Assembly (NCBI GenBank): GCA_022495995.1
Contig: JAFEMH010003640.1
Span: forward strand, 186,001 to 250,000
Length of the DNA stretch: 64,000 bases
Direction of reading: 5' to 3'
Source: Adenophora triphylla var. japonica
Lineage: Eukaryota > Streptophyta > Magnoliopsida > Asterales > Campanulaceae
A program made the position numbers and the translations under genes. How positions within the stretch are numbered: the stretch's first letter is position 1; the number at the start of each line of letters is the position of its first letter. Below, one piece after another: positions 46,177 through 57,265 of this stretch. The notes below the pieces were generated by a model. That model did not search any database, was not told where the DNA came from, and was given only the letters and a program-made list of their open reading frames with translations.

Positions 46177-46250
46177 TGCCGCACGGCTGCATTAGCTCGA
46201 GGTCCCTAGCCGCACGGCTTCATTGGCGATTTCCGCATCGCCTATAAATA
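46177..46250 (+). promoter_or_regulatory. E3 LTR promoter: paired quasi-palindromes and TATA box
   Basis: TGCCGCACGGCT (46177-46188) and AGCCGCACGGCT (46208-46219) start 31 bp apart. TATAAATA (46243-46250) follows 23 bp after the second. The 3' LTR has the same layout at 61345, 61376 and 61411, with one changed base. Confidence 0.75.
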
Positions 46251-46599
46251 GAGCCCTCCTCTACCCATTTTACATACAACAAAATCAACCCACAAATACT
46301 CATAATACGTGAAGAAACCTCCCAAGAACAGCTGAAAGTTCAAGAAGGTGAAGAAGGAGCTCAAGAAGTCATCTCCCTCCTCCTTGAAGGCCCAAGATAA
46401 ATCCTCTCCTCCTAGCTTCATCCAAAGAAGAAAAGGAAGCCATTGGTAACCTCGCACGCCCTAACCTTGCATCTTAATTGCTCTATAATTGCTCATTGCA
46501 TTGCTTTTATCTTGCTTGGGACTTGGTAGATTAAAGATCATATCTTTATAATCCCCCTTCCCCTTTGCATGCATTAGGCACCATTTGCCTTTAAAAATG

Positions 46600-46945
46600 T
46601 AGTCTTTATCCATAAAGGTGCATCCTTTGCACCTAAAACCCCTATTTTCCAATAAAAATGTCATCTTTATGCATCCTTTGCATATAAAAATCAAATCTTT
46701 TCAATAAAAATGCATCCTTTGCATTCAAAATCCCTTTTCCAAGCATCATTTTCTTTAAAGATCCTATCTTTACCATAAACTAGCATCCTATGCTTTTCAA
46801 AATGTAATCTTTATGCATCCTTTGCATATTGAATTCCAATTTCTTCATAAAAATGCATCATTTGCATAAAAATTGTGTCTTTATGCATCCTTTGCAATAA
46901 AGATCATTTCTTTAAATCAAATGCATCCTTTGCAACCCAAAAATG
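46600..46945 (+). repeat. Dispersed GCATCCTTTGCA repeats in the E3 LTR
   Basis: ATGCATCCTTTGCAT or close variants occur about eight to nine times, alternating with A-rich and TCTTT words (AAAATGTCATCTTTA). The same array is in the 3' LTR at about 61,768-62,110. Confidence 0.8.
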
Positions 46946-47651
46946 TCATCTTTTCATTAAAAATGTCATTTTTACATACATTCCCCCATGTCCCCATTAG
47001 TAACCTCGGAACGGACCGGTGTAAAAGATCCTATCTTTACATCGTTCCTTCCATAAAGGTTTCATAATCTCTTTAGAAAGGGACAACCTTTGAACCCTAT
47101 ATCTCCGATTATCACTTAAGATGAGTATGAAGCATCTATACGAGCTCGACCGTCTTAAAGTGTAGGATTGATGGGCTAAGGACCCTCCTTTTCTAAAGAA
47201 CCTCATCTTTGACTATAAAGAGAGTCATTCTCTCGATCACGCAAGTCCCAAGGTCCAAAAATGAATTGATCACAAGTCCAAGATGAGGACGGGATCATAA
47301 TCCCGAATACATAAAATCCGAGAAATCCCGAGCGACTACCAACAAATGGTTTGTACGTCCGAAAGATGACTTGGGACATTCCCTCCTTATTTTCAAACAC
47401 ATGCACACAAGAAAGCACGCAAGCAAGCACGATTAATGGGATCTTGGGAGACTTGCTCCGGCAAGGCACCTTGGGTGAACGACGATCCGTTCTTCCCAAG
47501 GGGTAACTTAACCTCCGAACCCATAAAATCCTTTTTTCAAAGTTTTGAGGAAATCAAAATGGCGTGGCGACTCCGTTTTTCAAATTAAACCGGATGTCTT
47601 CAAACTCGCGTGAATCCAACAAACAAAAATTTTGGGCACACATTCACAGTT

Positions 47652-47669
47652 TGGCTACTCCGCTGGGGA
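47652..47669 (+). other. Primer binding site of E3
   Basis: TGGCTACTCCGCTGGGGA, three bases after the LTR end. Close to the TGGCGACTCCGCTGGGGA site typical of Tat/Ogre elements. Confidence 0.8.
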
Positions 47670-48488
47670 TATCCCAAAGGAGAAAAGCTTTTATTTTCAA
47701 AACAAAAATCGATACTCGGTATATAGGTGGAAACCACTTAACCTTCCTGTATCACTCCCTGATTTGGGAGTTGGGATAACCGGTGGTTTAACAATCCCAC
47801 GTACCAGTATCCCTTTTCGAAATTTTTTTTTGAAAAAATAAAAGAAAGCTTTTCCCTTTGAGTGGGTTAGACTCCCGTCGCCGATTTCATTAATCGTGCT
47901 TGCTTTGAGCGGGAAACAACCCGAAAAATAGCAAAAGGAGTGGAACCTGGAAAATTGATCCATGCAGTCGTACGGCTCAATCCTCCTTGGATTCTGACCG
48001 GGCGACCTCAGTGGCAATTCCACCAGGAAAAATCGTGGTTAACTGGGCAGCCTCTAGCGCCTTGGGGCTACTCACTCTCCATGACCGACCGGCTCCAAAA
48101 AATTTACGTGCTTACGTGTTGCATTTTCCCCGTCCCGAAAATCATTCCTTTAAAACACATTCTGAAAATCTCTGTTTTAACTCAAAAAGGAACATTTTTA
48201 GGAGACCGCACACTACGCGCACCTGATATATCCTGTACACTTTGCACGCACGTCCTTCAAACCCGAGGGTGATTCCAGCTGCAGTCACGGACAGCCTTAC
48301 GATGCTCCCGGGCGCGCACGGAATCATCCCAACCTCCCCATGGCAAACAAGACGACCAATGCACAGTCCGTGTCACACGTTTCAAAAAACCGTGACTTTT
48401 GGTTGGTTTTTGGTCTAGTCCGTGTCATATAGCCCAGTTGCATACCCTCGTAAAGGTCAAGCCTTAGTTCATAACGGAGGCCAAGATT

Positions 48489-48833
48489 TTCGCTCAAGCG
48501 AAGCTCTGCCAAAATTCCGACAAGGAAAAATTGGCGAGATCTCGACTCCGACATTGACTATTGACCTTGACCTGCACGGAATGCGTAAGAGTCAAAGACC
48601 GAGTCTTTGCCAACAAATCAAAAGATCTTTCGCTCAAAGCGAAGCTCTGCCAAAATTCCGACAAGGAAAAATTGGCAAGATCTTGACCCGGCATTGACTT
48701 CGATTCTGACTCACGCCCGGCGTATGCAACGAAGTTCAATGTGACACTGTGTCATCCAGCTTTTGCCGCCCGACCCATGCCTATTATCTTCTCAGACATT
48801 ACCGAAAGTCAAAACGTTATTCGCTCAAGCGAA
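48489..48833 (+). repeat. Leader repeats with TTCGCTCAAGCGAA palindrome, three copies
   Basis: Copies at 48489-48502, 48629-48643 and 48820-48833. Each is followed by a CTCTGCCAAAATTC-type block and TGACCTTGAC or TTGACTT words. The first two are also followed by GACAAGGAAAAATTGG. Noncoding, in the long leader before gag. Confidence 0.75.
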
Positions 48834-48983
48834 ATTCTGCCAAAATTCTATCAAGGCAGAAAGACGAGACTTTCCCGGTATTGCCTTGACTATAATCCGC
48901 ATCGCTCGTGCGTTGAAAGTTCCTATGACCCGCTAGACCCGTTAGGAGCGTTCTTTACTCTCGGTCGGTGGGATCCGCGTGCC

Positions 48984-49053
48984 CTATAGGGCCCTCGCCC
49001 GGGCCGCCCACCCCGGGAGGTCGAAATACAGGTGGAATACGAGGGGCTTATAG
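48984..49053 (+). ncRNA. Conserved leader hairpin, E3 copy
   Basis: Starts CTATAGGGCCCTCGCCCGGG and ends ACGAGGGGCTTATAG. Inner stem CCCGGG/CCCGGG. Same length as in E1 and E2 despite sequence change. Confidence 0.65.
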
Positions 49054-49399
49054 ACGTAGTGACGAACCCACCGATCCAGATCTAGAGTAGTTACGAAAAG
49101 AAGGGCAAATCCCCTTTTCCAACCAAATAGATATTAATAAAAGACACTCGTTTTAAGTAAACCGGAAGATTCTAATTTGCATATTGCCCGAGCCTTCACC
49201 TCCTAAACACCTACCCCGAGTCTAAACCTTTCCCATCCCTTTCCCGCAGAGAGAAAGAAGTGGGTGAGAAAACCGGCCGCCGACTTGTTAGCGCATTCTC
49301 GTACAGCCTCGCCGTAATCCTCGCTTGGTCACCCGTAGAGTCGAATGTCCGATTCGACAGAGAACAACACCGGCTTTGGGTAACCCGATGACTAGGGAA

Positions 49400-50550
49400 G
49401 ACGAGCTAGCCTTAGCCTTGGAAAACAATGTAAGGGGCCCATGAGGAACAAAGAGCCATGCTCATTGATACGCTACGCCGTCACGGGGTCCGTATAGTGG
49501 TAGAGCCTAATGGTTCCTTGGTTATGGTAGAAGATGAAACTCCGTAAGTAACCATCTCAAATTTCCCCTAGCCTATAACCAAGGCCCTCCTCCTCCATCC
49601 ACATATGAGCCTTTGCCAAAGACTGTCCCTTTTCAGCCTTTTCCAAAGATCCCAAGCCATTAGGGTCCCAACACCCTCTCCTCCTCGTATAAGACCCACT
49701 TTGTTCCCTACCAACAGAGAACAAACGCCACAGCCTATCCTGGCCACACGCAGCCTCTCCAGCACTACCCTACGGGATTCACTCCCTCTCCCCAAGATGG
49801 GCCGTCCTGCACAACTTCCAGCCTCGAATCAATCAAGTGACCTTTTAACTCCCCGCCCGCCACAGCCAGATCTTCCACCTCCAACCTTGCCAATAGGATC
49901 CCACGAGGCTCCTTTTTCCTACTTCTGCAACTACGAGCCTAATTCCTATGCCTCTGGTTAGCCTCATCGAAACACCGGACTGTGCCAAGTTTACACCTAT
50001 TTCCCTTCTAAAGACTCCAAGCCACGGTACCAGCCTACCATCGTGCCACCCACACCCCGCCACTCAAATCCGACAAGCCTCGTCTTCGTAATCGAAACCG
50101 TCCCCGACCCCAACATGACTTGGTTGATGGAACAAGTTAAGTCCATGCAAGAGAAGTTCTGAGAACTCGAGCACCAAAAAGCGGCATATCGGGACATCGA
50201 TCCCAAAGAAAATTGTCCCTCTTCCTCCAAAGTTCCTGATGCCGAGATTGAAAAGTTCAACGGCACCGATTGTCCCCTGACTCATATTGAAAGCTACCTT
50301 CCCGCCATGAGAATGATGAGAAAATGGGTTATCTTCCTGTCGGGGACTCGGGATTGGGTAGAAGACTTCGTGGGTGGTCGCAATACCATCATCGATGTGG
50401 AAGGAGCCAGACTACCGTATACCATTGGGGTATAAACCGAATGACCGAAAAGCTAAAGTGGGTCCAAACTTCATCCCTACAGTTTATCCCTGACCCATTA
50501 CTTTACAAAAGGCGGGACGTAATACGATAAAAGTGATCACCAGATCTCCT
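49400..50550 (+). pseudogene. gag of E3, degraded
   Basis: A Pro-rich N-terminal frame (49,605-49,961), then PDPNMTWLMEQVKSMQEKF, a stop, and EIEKFNGTDCPLTHIESYLP, which matches the start of the gag core in E2. The capsid C-terminal half and zinc knuckle are not found. Several stops. Confidence 0.65.
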
Positions 50551-51200
50551 TACAGAAAACCCTTCCGGAAAATCTTGAGAAAATGAGGGGAAAGCCAGCC
50601 AATCCTATTCGAAGAATGTTCCTTGACTTGTCAGACATTCCTGGGGCTACCACTACCGTTCAGAACGAGTATGTCTTCAAAGGGAACTCGTACAATACAA
50701 AGAGTCAAGATCCCGGTAATGGACTTCTCTCGCTTTCGAGTTAGCTCTTCCGAAGATCAGCCAGATAGAAGCCGCCAATAGTGAAGACAAGTGAGCGGGG
50801 CTTGCTACATGCTTGTTTGATGAAGAAGCACAAATCCCGCATTTGATCGACTTCAAATTTCGATGATGAGATAGTTGCCGTAATTGGAGACGGTGGTGAA
50901 AATCCTTTTGATCCCCGCACTTTGGTAACTAAGACAGAGATGCCATTGAAGAATTGGGAGACGTTCTCGGGGACTGGAGCAGCGCCCGACAAAGAAATGA
51001 TCGCGGAGCTTGGATTGGTACTCCCGTCCTTCTCAACCTGGGCCATGTCGTACACCCCGTTGTCTATTCGGGCCGAGTCAGAATCTTTGAATTCCGGGCC
51101 CCCTTCCGAGTCATCCGAAGGCCTCACGCCCGAGGACTATCAAAATGTAATCGATGTCATCTTTCCCCTTATTTTGAATGAAATGACAGATCTTTCGAGT
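50551..51200 (+). other. E3 region between gag and RT, protease not recognised
   Basis: Broken frames with acidic content. 50,922-51,221 encodes a 99-residue frame with EGLTPEDYQNVIDVI but no retropepsin motif. Part of the protease has probably been deleted. Confidence 0.4.
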
Positions 51201-52150
51201 ATCCTCTTATTTCCAACTTAACAAATGATAAATTAACTCAAAACTTAACAACAGCTTAATAATGAATCATTTGAACAAGATGCAAACACACTAAATGAAC
51301 AATACATTAAAGAAATCTTTAAGCAGTGTTTCGTAAAAGAGGAAAACCGGGCCCAAGCCGCCGAGGAGGTTTTGACAAGTGTGAACTTGGGTACCGTCAA
51401 GGAACCTAAAGAGACACAGATCGGAAACTTCTTCCAGGGGGTTAAACGGGACAGACCGATCAATCCGCTCGTAGAATACGTCGACGTACAGGATATGCCT
51501 GGCTAGACAGCTTCGATAGTAGAGCACGTAATCCCTCTAGCACCGCATGCTAAGCCGCAGCGTAAACCGAGGAAGATCAAGCCGTAATGGTCTCTACAGG
51601 TCAAAGAAGAAATTGAGAAGCTATCAAGGGTAGGATTCATCGTAGTCATCAATATCCGACATGGTTATCCAATATTGTGACCGTCACCAAGGCCAATGGG
51701 AAGGTGCGCTGCCGTGTGGATTTCCGAGATCTCGAACAAGGCCAGCCCCAAGGACGATTACCCTTTGCCAAACATAGACATCCTGTGGACTCAATCGCTA
51801 ACTACGAAGTCAAATCCTTCGTTGATGGCTTTGCATGATACAAACCAGATCAAGATGGCCGAGGAAGACCAAGAAAAGACAGCCTTCACCACACCGTGGG
51901 GAACTTACTGTTATACAGTGATGCCATTTGGGCTTAAGAACGCCGAGGCTACTTACTAAAGGGCAGCGACCGCGCTTTTTCATGACATGATCCACAAGGA
52001 GATTGAGGTCTACGTAGACGACATGATAATCCACTCCAAAGGCAAGGATGGACAGCACTTTGTTGACCTCGCGTGTTCTTTGAGAGGCCGAGACAACATT
52101 CCATGAGACTAAACCCTGCCAAATGCACCTTCGGAGTGACAAGGGGAAAA
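51201..52150 (+). pseudogene. Reverse transcriptase of E3, broken
   Basis: Linker, then fingers/palm pieces in different frames: TKANGKVRCRVDFRDLE, YEVKSFVDGFA, LFHDMIHKEIEVYVDDM. The catalytic YVDDM is at 52011-52025. At least four frame changes and several stops. Confidence 0.8.
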
Positions 52151-52870
52151 GTGCTTGGGTATATGGTCACAGAGCGAGGTATTGAAGTTGACCCCCAAAA
52201 GATCAAAGCCATTATGGATATGAGGCCACCTCAAACCTGCATGTAAGTCAAGAGCTTTATGGGAAAACCGCAAGACATCACAAGCTTCACAATCCGCCTG
52301 ACCACTATGTGCGAGCCCATCTTCAAGCTCATGAAGAAGAACGTAGACACGTAATGGACCAAAGAATGCCAGGATGCTTTTGACCGCATCAAGGCATACT
52401 TGGTACATCCTCCAGCTGCTATGCCCCCACATAGACGTAAACCTCTTCTCGCTCTATCTCACTGTCACCGATACGGCAGCTTGGGGCTATGCTTGCTCAG
52501 AGAAGAAAGACTCTCGGTAGAGAATGCCATTTACTTTGTCACCCTAAGCCGCAGTGGAAGTGAGCTCAATTACTCAAAGATGTGAAAAACTCGTGCGTAG
52601 ACCGGTCCGGGTAGTCGGCAAGTTGAAGCATTATATGCAAGCCCACCCCGTGAATTTGGTCTAAAAATGGACCCCATCAAGTATATATTTGATAAGCCTT
52701 CCCTCTCGATGCGTCTAGCAAAGTGGTCCTTCTTCTTAGCAGAGTACGACATCAAATATGTGACCGTAAAGGCCATTAAGGGTCAAGCGTTGTCGACCAC
52801 CGGCAAACTTCCCCAAGAATGAAGACAGAGGGCTCGAACCCCAATTCCTGCATGAAGGGATCTTGCAAAT
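52150..52870 (+). pseudogene. RNase H of E3, broken
   Basis: Pieces ENAIYFVTLSRSGSELNYSK, VGKLKHYMQAHPVNLV-like and WSFFLAEYDIKYVTVKAIKG in changing frames. Confidence 0.7.
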
Positions 52871-52879
52871 GAGCCCGAA

Positions 52880-53345
52880 ACCGATGGCAATTATTCTTTG
52901 ACTGAGCCGCTAACAAAAGATGAAACGGTATCGGATGCTACCGGTCGATCCGAAAGATGAGCATACACCCATAGCCCTCAAGTTGAACTTCCCCGCCACG
53001 AACAATGTTGCCGAGTACGAAGCCTCGCATTGCCGGTTTGGAAGCCGCCTTAGAAAGGAACGTCAAGGAGCTAGAAGTTTACTGAGACTCACTCATCATC
53101 AACCAGGTTTCCAACAAATGGAAGATCAAGTGGACCCTAACCCCCGCAGCGGTATTCATGCCCATATGGAGGAGTTGATTGGACAGTTCAGAGAAGTGAC
53201 CTTCCACTACTTGCCGAGGGAAAAGAACAGATTCGCAGATGCCTTAGCTACTCTAGCTTCATTGGTAGAGATCCCCGAGGGAAAAGCCATAAAACCCTTC
53301 AGAGTGGGTAGAAGAGAAGCCCCACCTTCGTCAGTGAAGTAAACC
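52880..53345 (+). pseudogene. Archaeal-type RNase H of E3
   Basis: Contains ATNNVAEYEA, HAHMEELIGQFREVTFHYLP and EKNRFADALATLASLVEIPE. This second RNase H between RT/RNase H and integrase is the signature domain of the Tat lineage. Frameshifted in the middle. Confidence 0.75.
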
Positions 53346-53439
53346 TGACCCGAGCCTATAAAGGAACCCCGGTACAATCAAATTTACCAGCTCCTCAAAG
53401 ATGGAGAGTCACTTTCGTAGACGAAGAAGGTAGACCGAA

Positions 53440-54636
53440 AGAGGGTGTCAGAGCCAAAAGCTTACAAGCTTTGAAAAGGTTGGCCTCCCATTATGTCATT
53501 ATAGGAGGCAACCTGTACAAGAAGCGGTACCAAGGACCACTCCTCTTGTGCGTCACTCGAAAAAGGGCCAAAGAGTTGATGACTGAAGTCCACAATGGTC
53601 CCTGCGGTCCTCATATGAATGCTAGAGCCCTGATGCAAGTGATCCTTAGAATGGGTTACTACTGGATTTCCATGGAAACGGACTGTGTCCAGCACGTCCG
53701 AGCATGCGACAAGTGCCAGCGGTTTGCCAACCTCAACCATCTCCCGCCTCATGACCTGTACTGCATGACGACTCCTTGGCCGTTTGCAACTTGGGGTATT
53801 GACGTGATAGGGAAAATAGCCCCGACAGGAAGCAATGGACACGAATTTGTGCTAGTAGCCATCGACTACTTTACCAAGTGGGTAGAGGCCATGTCCTACA
53901 AGGTCCTCACTTCCAAGAAGGTTGCCCAGTTCATCAAAGAAAACATAATGTGCAGATATGGGGTGCCCAACAAGATCATTTCCGATAATAGGTCGCACTT
54001 TGAAGGGGACTGCGATAGGTTGCTGTCAGAATTCAGAATCACTCGCCACAAGTCATCTCCGTACGCACTCGTACTAATGGAGCCGTGGAAGCCGCTAATA
54101 AGACACTCAAACGGATCATCCGAAAATGGCCACCCGTGGTCGTGATTGGCCCGAAAAGCCGCACTTGGCACTCGGGGGCGGCGTAACGTCTGTCGTAATG
54201 CCTACAGGAGAAACTCCTTTGCCCTAACCTATGGGATGGAAGCAGTGTTACCAGTGGAGTTGGAAATCCCGTCATTAAGGGTCCTCCCGGAAAACAAAGT
54301 GTCAATGAAGTAGAATGGTTGCGCAATGCATGATGAGTTGGCCCCGCTTGATGAGAGAAGGCTAAAAGCCATGGAACACACCCGAGCCTACCAGAGGCGA
54401 ATGGCCAGAGCGTTTGATAAAAAGGTCAAGGCCGTAGACATCAAAGAGGGTGACTTAGTGCCGAAAGTGAAGCCCCTACTGCAGACAACCCCCTGGGAAA
54501 ATGGGAACCCGTTTGGATCGGCCCTTATGTGGTGCAGAAGATACTATCGGGAGGAGCCATGAAGCTTGCAGACCTGGACGACAATCCCTTTGTCCACCCA
54601 GTCAACGGTGATAAGCTCAAAAGATACTATGTCTAA
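53440..54636 (+). pseudogene. Integrase of E3, nearly complete but frameshifted
   Basis: 53,471-54,145 reads through most of the enzyme: zinc finger (EVHNGPCGPHMNARA, CDKCQRF), core TTPWPFATWGIDVIGKIAPT, EFVLVAIDYFTKWVEAM, YGVPNKIISDN. The frame breaks before the catalytic Glu region. The C-terminal part resumes at 54,326 (DERRLKAMEHTRAYQRRMAR). It is the best preserved sense domain of E3. Confidence 0.85.
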
Positions 54637-54665
54637 ATAAAAAAAATAATAAAAAAAAAAAGAAA

Positions 54666-54848
54666 AGTGCAAAAAGAGTAATACCCAGCTAGGTTGAAAA
54701 CCCCAAAAAAGGGCGGTCTAGGCAAAAGACAGGGTTGCACATAAAAAAAAAAGAGAAAAAAATCTTAGTGCAAAAAGAGTAATGCCCAGCTAGGCTGAAA
54801 ACCCTAAAAAGGGCGGTCTAGGCAAAAAACAGGGCTGCACATAAAAAA
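54666..54848 (+). repeat. Two copies of a ~100-bp structured repeat after integrase
   Basis: AGTGCAAAAAGAGTAATACC, then CCAGCTAGG, GAAAACCC, GGGCGGTCTAGGCAAAA and GCACAT, at about 54,666 and 54,767. CTAGG/CCTAG-type and ACCC/GGGC pairing is possible. Confidence 0.75.
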
Positions 54849-54861
54849 AGTTCACCAGAAT

Positions 54862-54918
54862 GAACTACGAAGACCTGAGCCCCTTATTCTTTCTTGTAAA
54901 AGGGGAACGTAGGCAGCC
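54862..54918 (+). ncRNA. Recurrent hairpin motif, E3 copy 1
   Basis: GAACTACGAAGACCTGAGCC through AAAAGGGGAACGTAGGCAGCC. CTACG/CGTAG and CCCCTT/AAGGGG stems. Confidence 0.6.
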
Positions 54919-55239
54919 ATATATGGTTCGGTCTAAATAATAAAAAGGGCAATCAAGCTTCCATGAAGTGAGTCCTAAATAATAAAGGGTATTTCAGTTT
55001 TCATAAAACGGGTCCCAAGCAATAAGACATTTGAATTTCCATGAAATGTGTCTTGATTAATTTCTAAGATAATATTTCTTGTTCATTACAAGTTAAAAAT
55101 TTCTTGATGAGTTCAAGCACGGTCTACTCTTGACTCTCGCTAACTCGCTACAAAGATCTAAAAATACAAAAAATGCCTAAATAAACTAATGTGTTTGCAA
55201 AATGGCAATAAGGGAATCCTAAGAAAAGATCCGTCACCG

Positions 55240-56829
55240 TCATTCGCCGAGTCTTCTTTGGTCTTCTTCCTTTACCTCGACCCCGTCGAAGTTTTCTTTC
55301 TCTTCTTTTCTATAAGGTCGGTATCTCTTATCCCGATCTCCCAGTATCCTCACCGGAGCCTCTATCAAACCCGTGTCAATAAGTGCCCTCTCTACACGAG
55401 CACGAGTCCGCACTTCCTCCCTCTCGAGCCTCAGCCAGAAGGAGCGACCTCGGACAATCTCTTGTATCGAGCCTCCATATCTCCGATTAGGTCACTCCGA
55501 CCGGTTATGGCGACTCGCCTTAGCCTCGCCTCCCTCGCAGTCCTACTCGAGTCCGCGCCGGCCCCCAATAAAGCCTCGACGTCTCTCCCCAGAATGACCT
55601 CGAGTCGCTCCCATCTCCCTCTCGTACTACCCAAGTAGACAAGTGGTCAAGATGGTGCTCTTCCCGCTCCCGAAGATAGCCCTGGGTGGGAAAGCAAGAT
55701 ATGTCCAAGCCCTCGAGAAGAATGAGAAGCCGGGCCGGATCTCTCATGTCCAATGGCACCACCTCCATGGTCCGATGTCCTCCCAATCACTCAATGGCTC
55801 CCGTAAAGCCCCAAACCGCCTGGATACCAAACAGGAATGTAAAAGATGACCAGCAGAACCCCGGAACCCTCACAAAGATAAGACTCCCGAAATATCCTCC
55901 CTGGTCCGCAACTTCCAAGGAGGTATCCACCAACGGATGTCCGGCGGATAGCCTAGCCATCGTCGCCTCCTGCCTACCCCGGTCCTCGTTGCTCGGTGCA
56001 CCTCTCCGAGAAATCACCCAAGGGCACCGAGTCGGCAAAGCCCCCGGCAAAGCCCCGAGCCTCTCCTCGCAGCCCACAAAGTCGCACACTGGACTCCTGC
56101 ACCTCATGAAATGGTCTCCCTAGCCATCTTGTCGATGCCATGAAGGGTCTCACCCAAAACCAAAGTGGGACAATATCCTTCCCACTCACAGCCTCTCGAC
56201 CATGTCCAAGAGACCACCATGACAGATCCCACGGTCTCAAAGGTGAACAGAGCGTAAAATATGCAAAGAATGAAAGCATCCATAGCCACCGTGGTCGCAG
56301 CCATAGCCGGAGACCCAAACCTGCCCGGGATATCAGAAAGGTCAATCCTGTCCGGGGCTATCATCATCCCCTCAGCCTCTTCCAGAGAAATCTGCAGAAA
56401 AGATGCAAGCTTTACCGCCACCGGCATGTCTCCGATCAGCGGAATAGATATAGCCTCAATTTCTGGACCCCCAATCAAGGCTCGGAAGTCTTCATACGTT
56501 GGGACAATCTCGTTGTAGGAAAAGCAGTAAACATGTCTCCGGACGTCCCAAAACCTTGCTGCTGCTCTCAAAAGGTCCCAATCGGGCGGGAGATCCCTCA
56601 AATGCCATAAAGATTTGATCTTGAAGGAAGAATCAAGCAGCCCCTTGTGAAATTGAAAGTTGTGCTTCACCCAAGATTGAAGATCGGACAGAAAACGGTC
56701 TCGCTTCCCCCTTTGCAATCTGACAGGCTTCTCTATTGCAAAATGACCAAAGATGGTGCCTTTAAGTCCAAAATGTGCTCTGGGAACAATTGGGACAAGT
56801 TTAAGTGTAAAATGAAATGAAATGGCCAA
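55240..56829 (-). pseudogene. Antisense gene B of E3 (DUF7745-like)
   Basis: Reads opposite to gag-pol. An open frame of about 240 residues (56,829-56,104) holds RDRFLSDLQSWVKHNFQFHK, DWDLLRAAARFWDVRRHVYC, VPTYEDFRALIGGPEIEAIS and AMAATTVAMDAFILCIFYAL: the DUF7745 pattern of an N-terminal helical region, F..YNE..PTYEDF, then helices. No ATG is found where E1 has one; the frame is open through TTG at 56,829. Later parts continue in other frames with breaks near 56,110, 55,790 and 55,530, and a charged C-terminus (RKEEKENFDGVEVKEEDQRR) ends at 55,240. Function unknown. Confidence 0.7.
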
Positions 56830-56834
56830 GCTTT

Positions 56835-56916
56835 GCTTTTATTCAGAAAATAACCAGTTCAGACAGAACTGTGAGCCGCACGGCTTCATTTGCCCTCAGG
56901 ACCAAACCGCACGGCT
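56835..56916 (-). promoter_or_regulatory. Paired quasi-palindromes and TATA-like box before E3 gene B
   Basis: AGCCGCACGGCT (56874-56885) and AACCGCACGGCT (56905-56916) start 31 bp apart, the exact spacing of the pair in the E3 LTR. Minus-strand AT-rich boxes lie at 56846-56855 and 56835-56844, 18 to 29 bp further on. Confidence 0.6.
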
Positions 56917-57265
56917 ACATTTGCCATCTGCAGAAAAAAATCTGCAGCAACCAAGTTGCTGCCCCAAAGGGAGTTTTCACCCCACTTTTCAACCAAAACC
57001 TGTACAAAAACATGCCCAGAAGCCATTCCAACATTTATATACCATTATAAATCATTTTGGCCCAGTTTCAGCCCCAATTCCAAGCAAAAAGCTATCCCGA
57101 GGCTTAGATAATATGCAAATTTAAAAAGCATAAATTAGAAAAGCAAATAAAATAGTGATACAATGTCTTCGCCCCATCGGCGCCCAAATAAAGCAAAAAA
57201 TAAACAAAGTGTGCATAAAATTTGTCCATTGTTTGTTTTGTTCCTAATTCCACTCTAGAGACCTC

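Larger units (their letters stand above)
45939..47648 (+). repeat. 5' LTR of E3, 1,710 bp
   Basis: Begins TGTAAGTACCCAAATC and ends GGGCACACATTCACA, directly before the PBS. Nearly identical to the 3' LTR from about 46,090 on; most differences lie in the first ~300 bp and at CG-containing sites. U3 has two quasi-palindromes and a TATA box. The R-U5 part is rich in GCATCCTTTGCA repeats. Confidence 0.9.

Noticed and set aside
46461..47499. Frames in the E3 LTR (77, 69 and 98 residues), present almost identically at 61,629-62,667
   Set aside because: Repeated only because the LTR is duplicated; AT-rich, repeat-driven, no domain.
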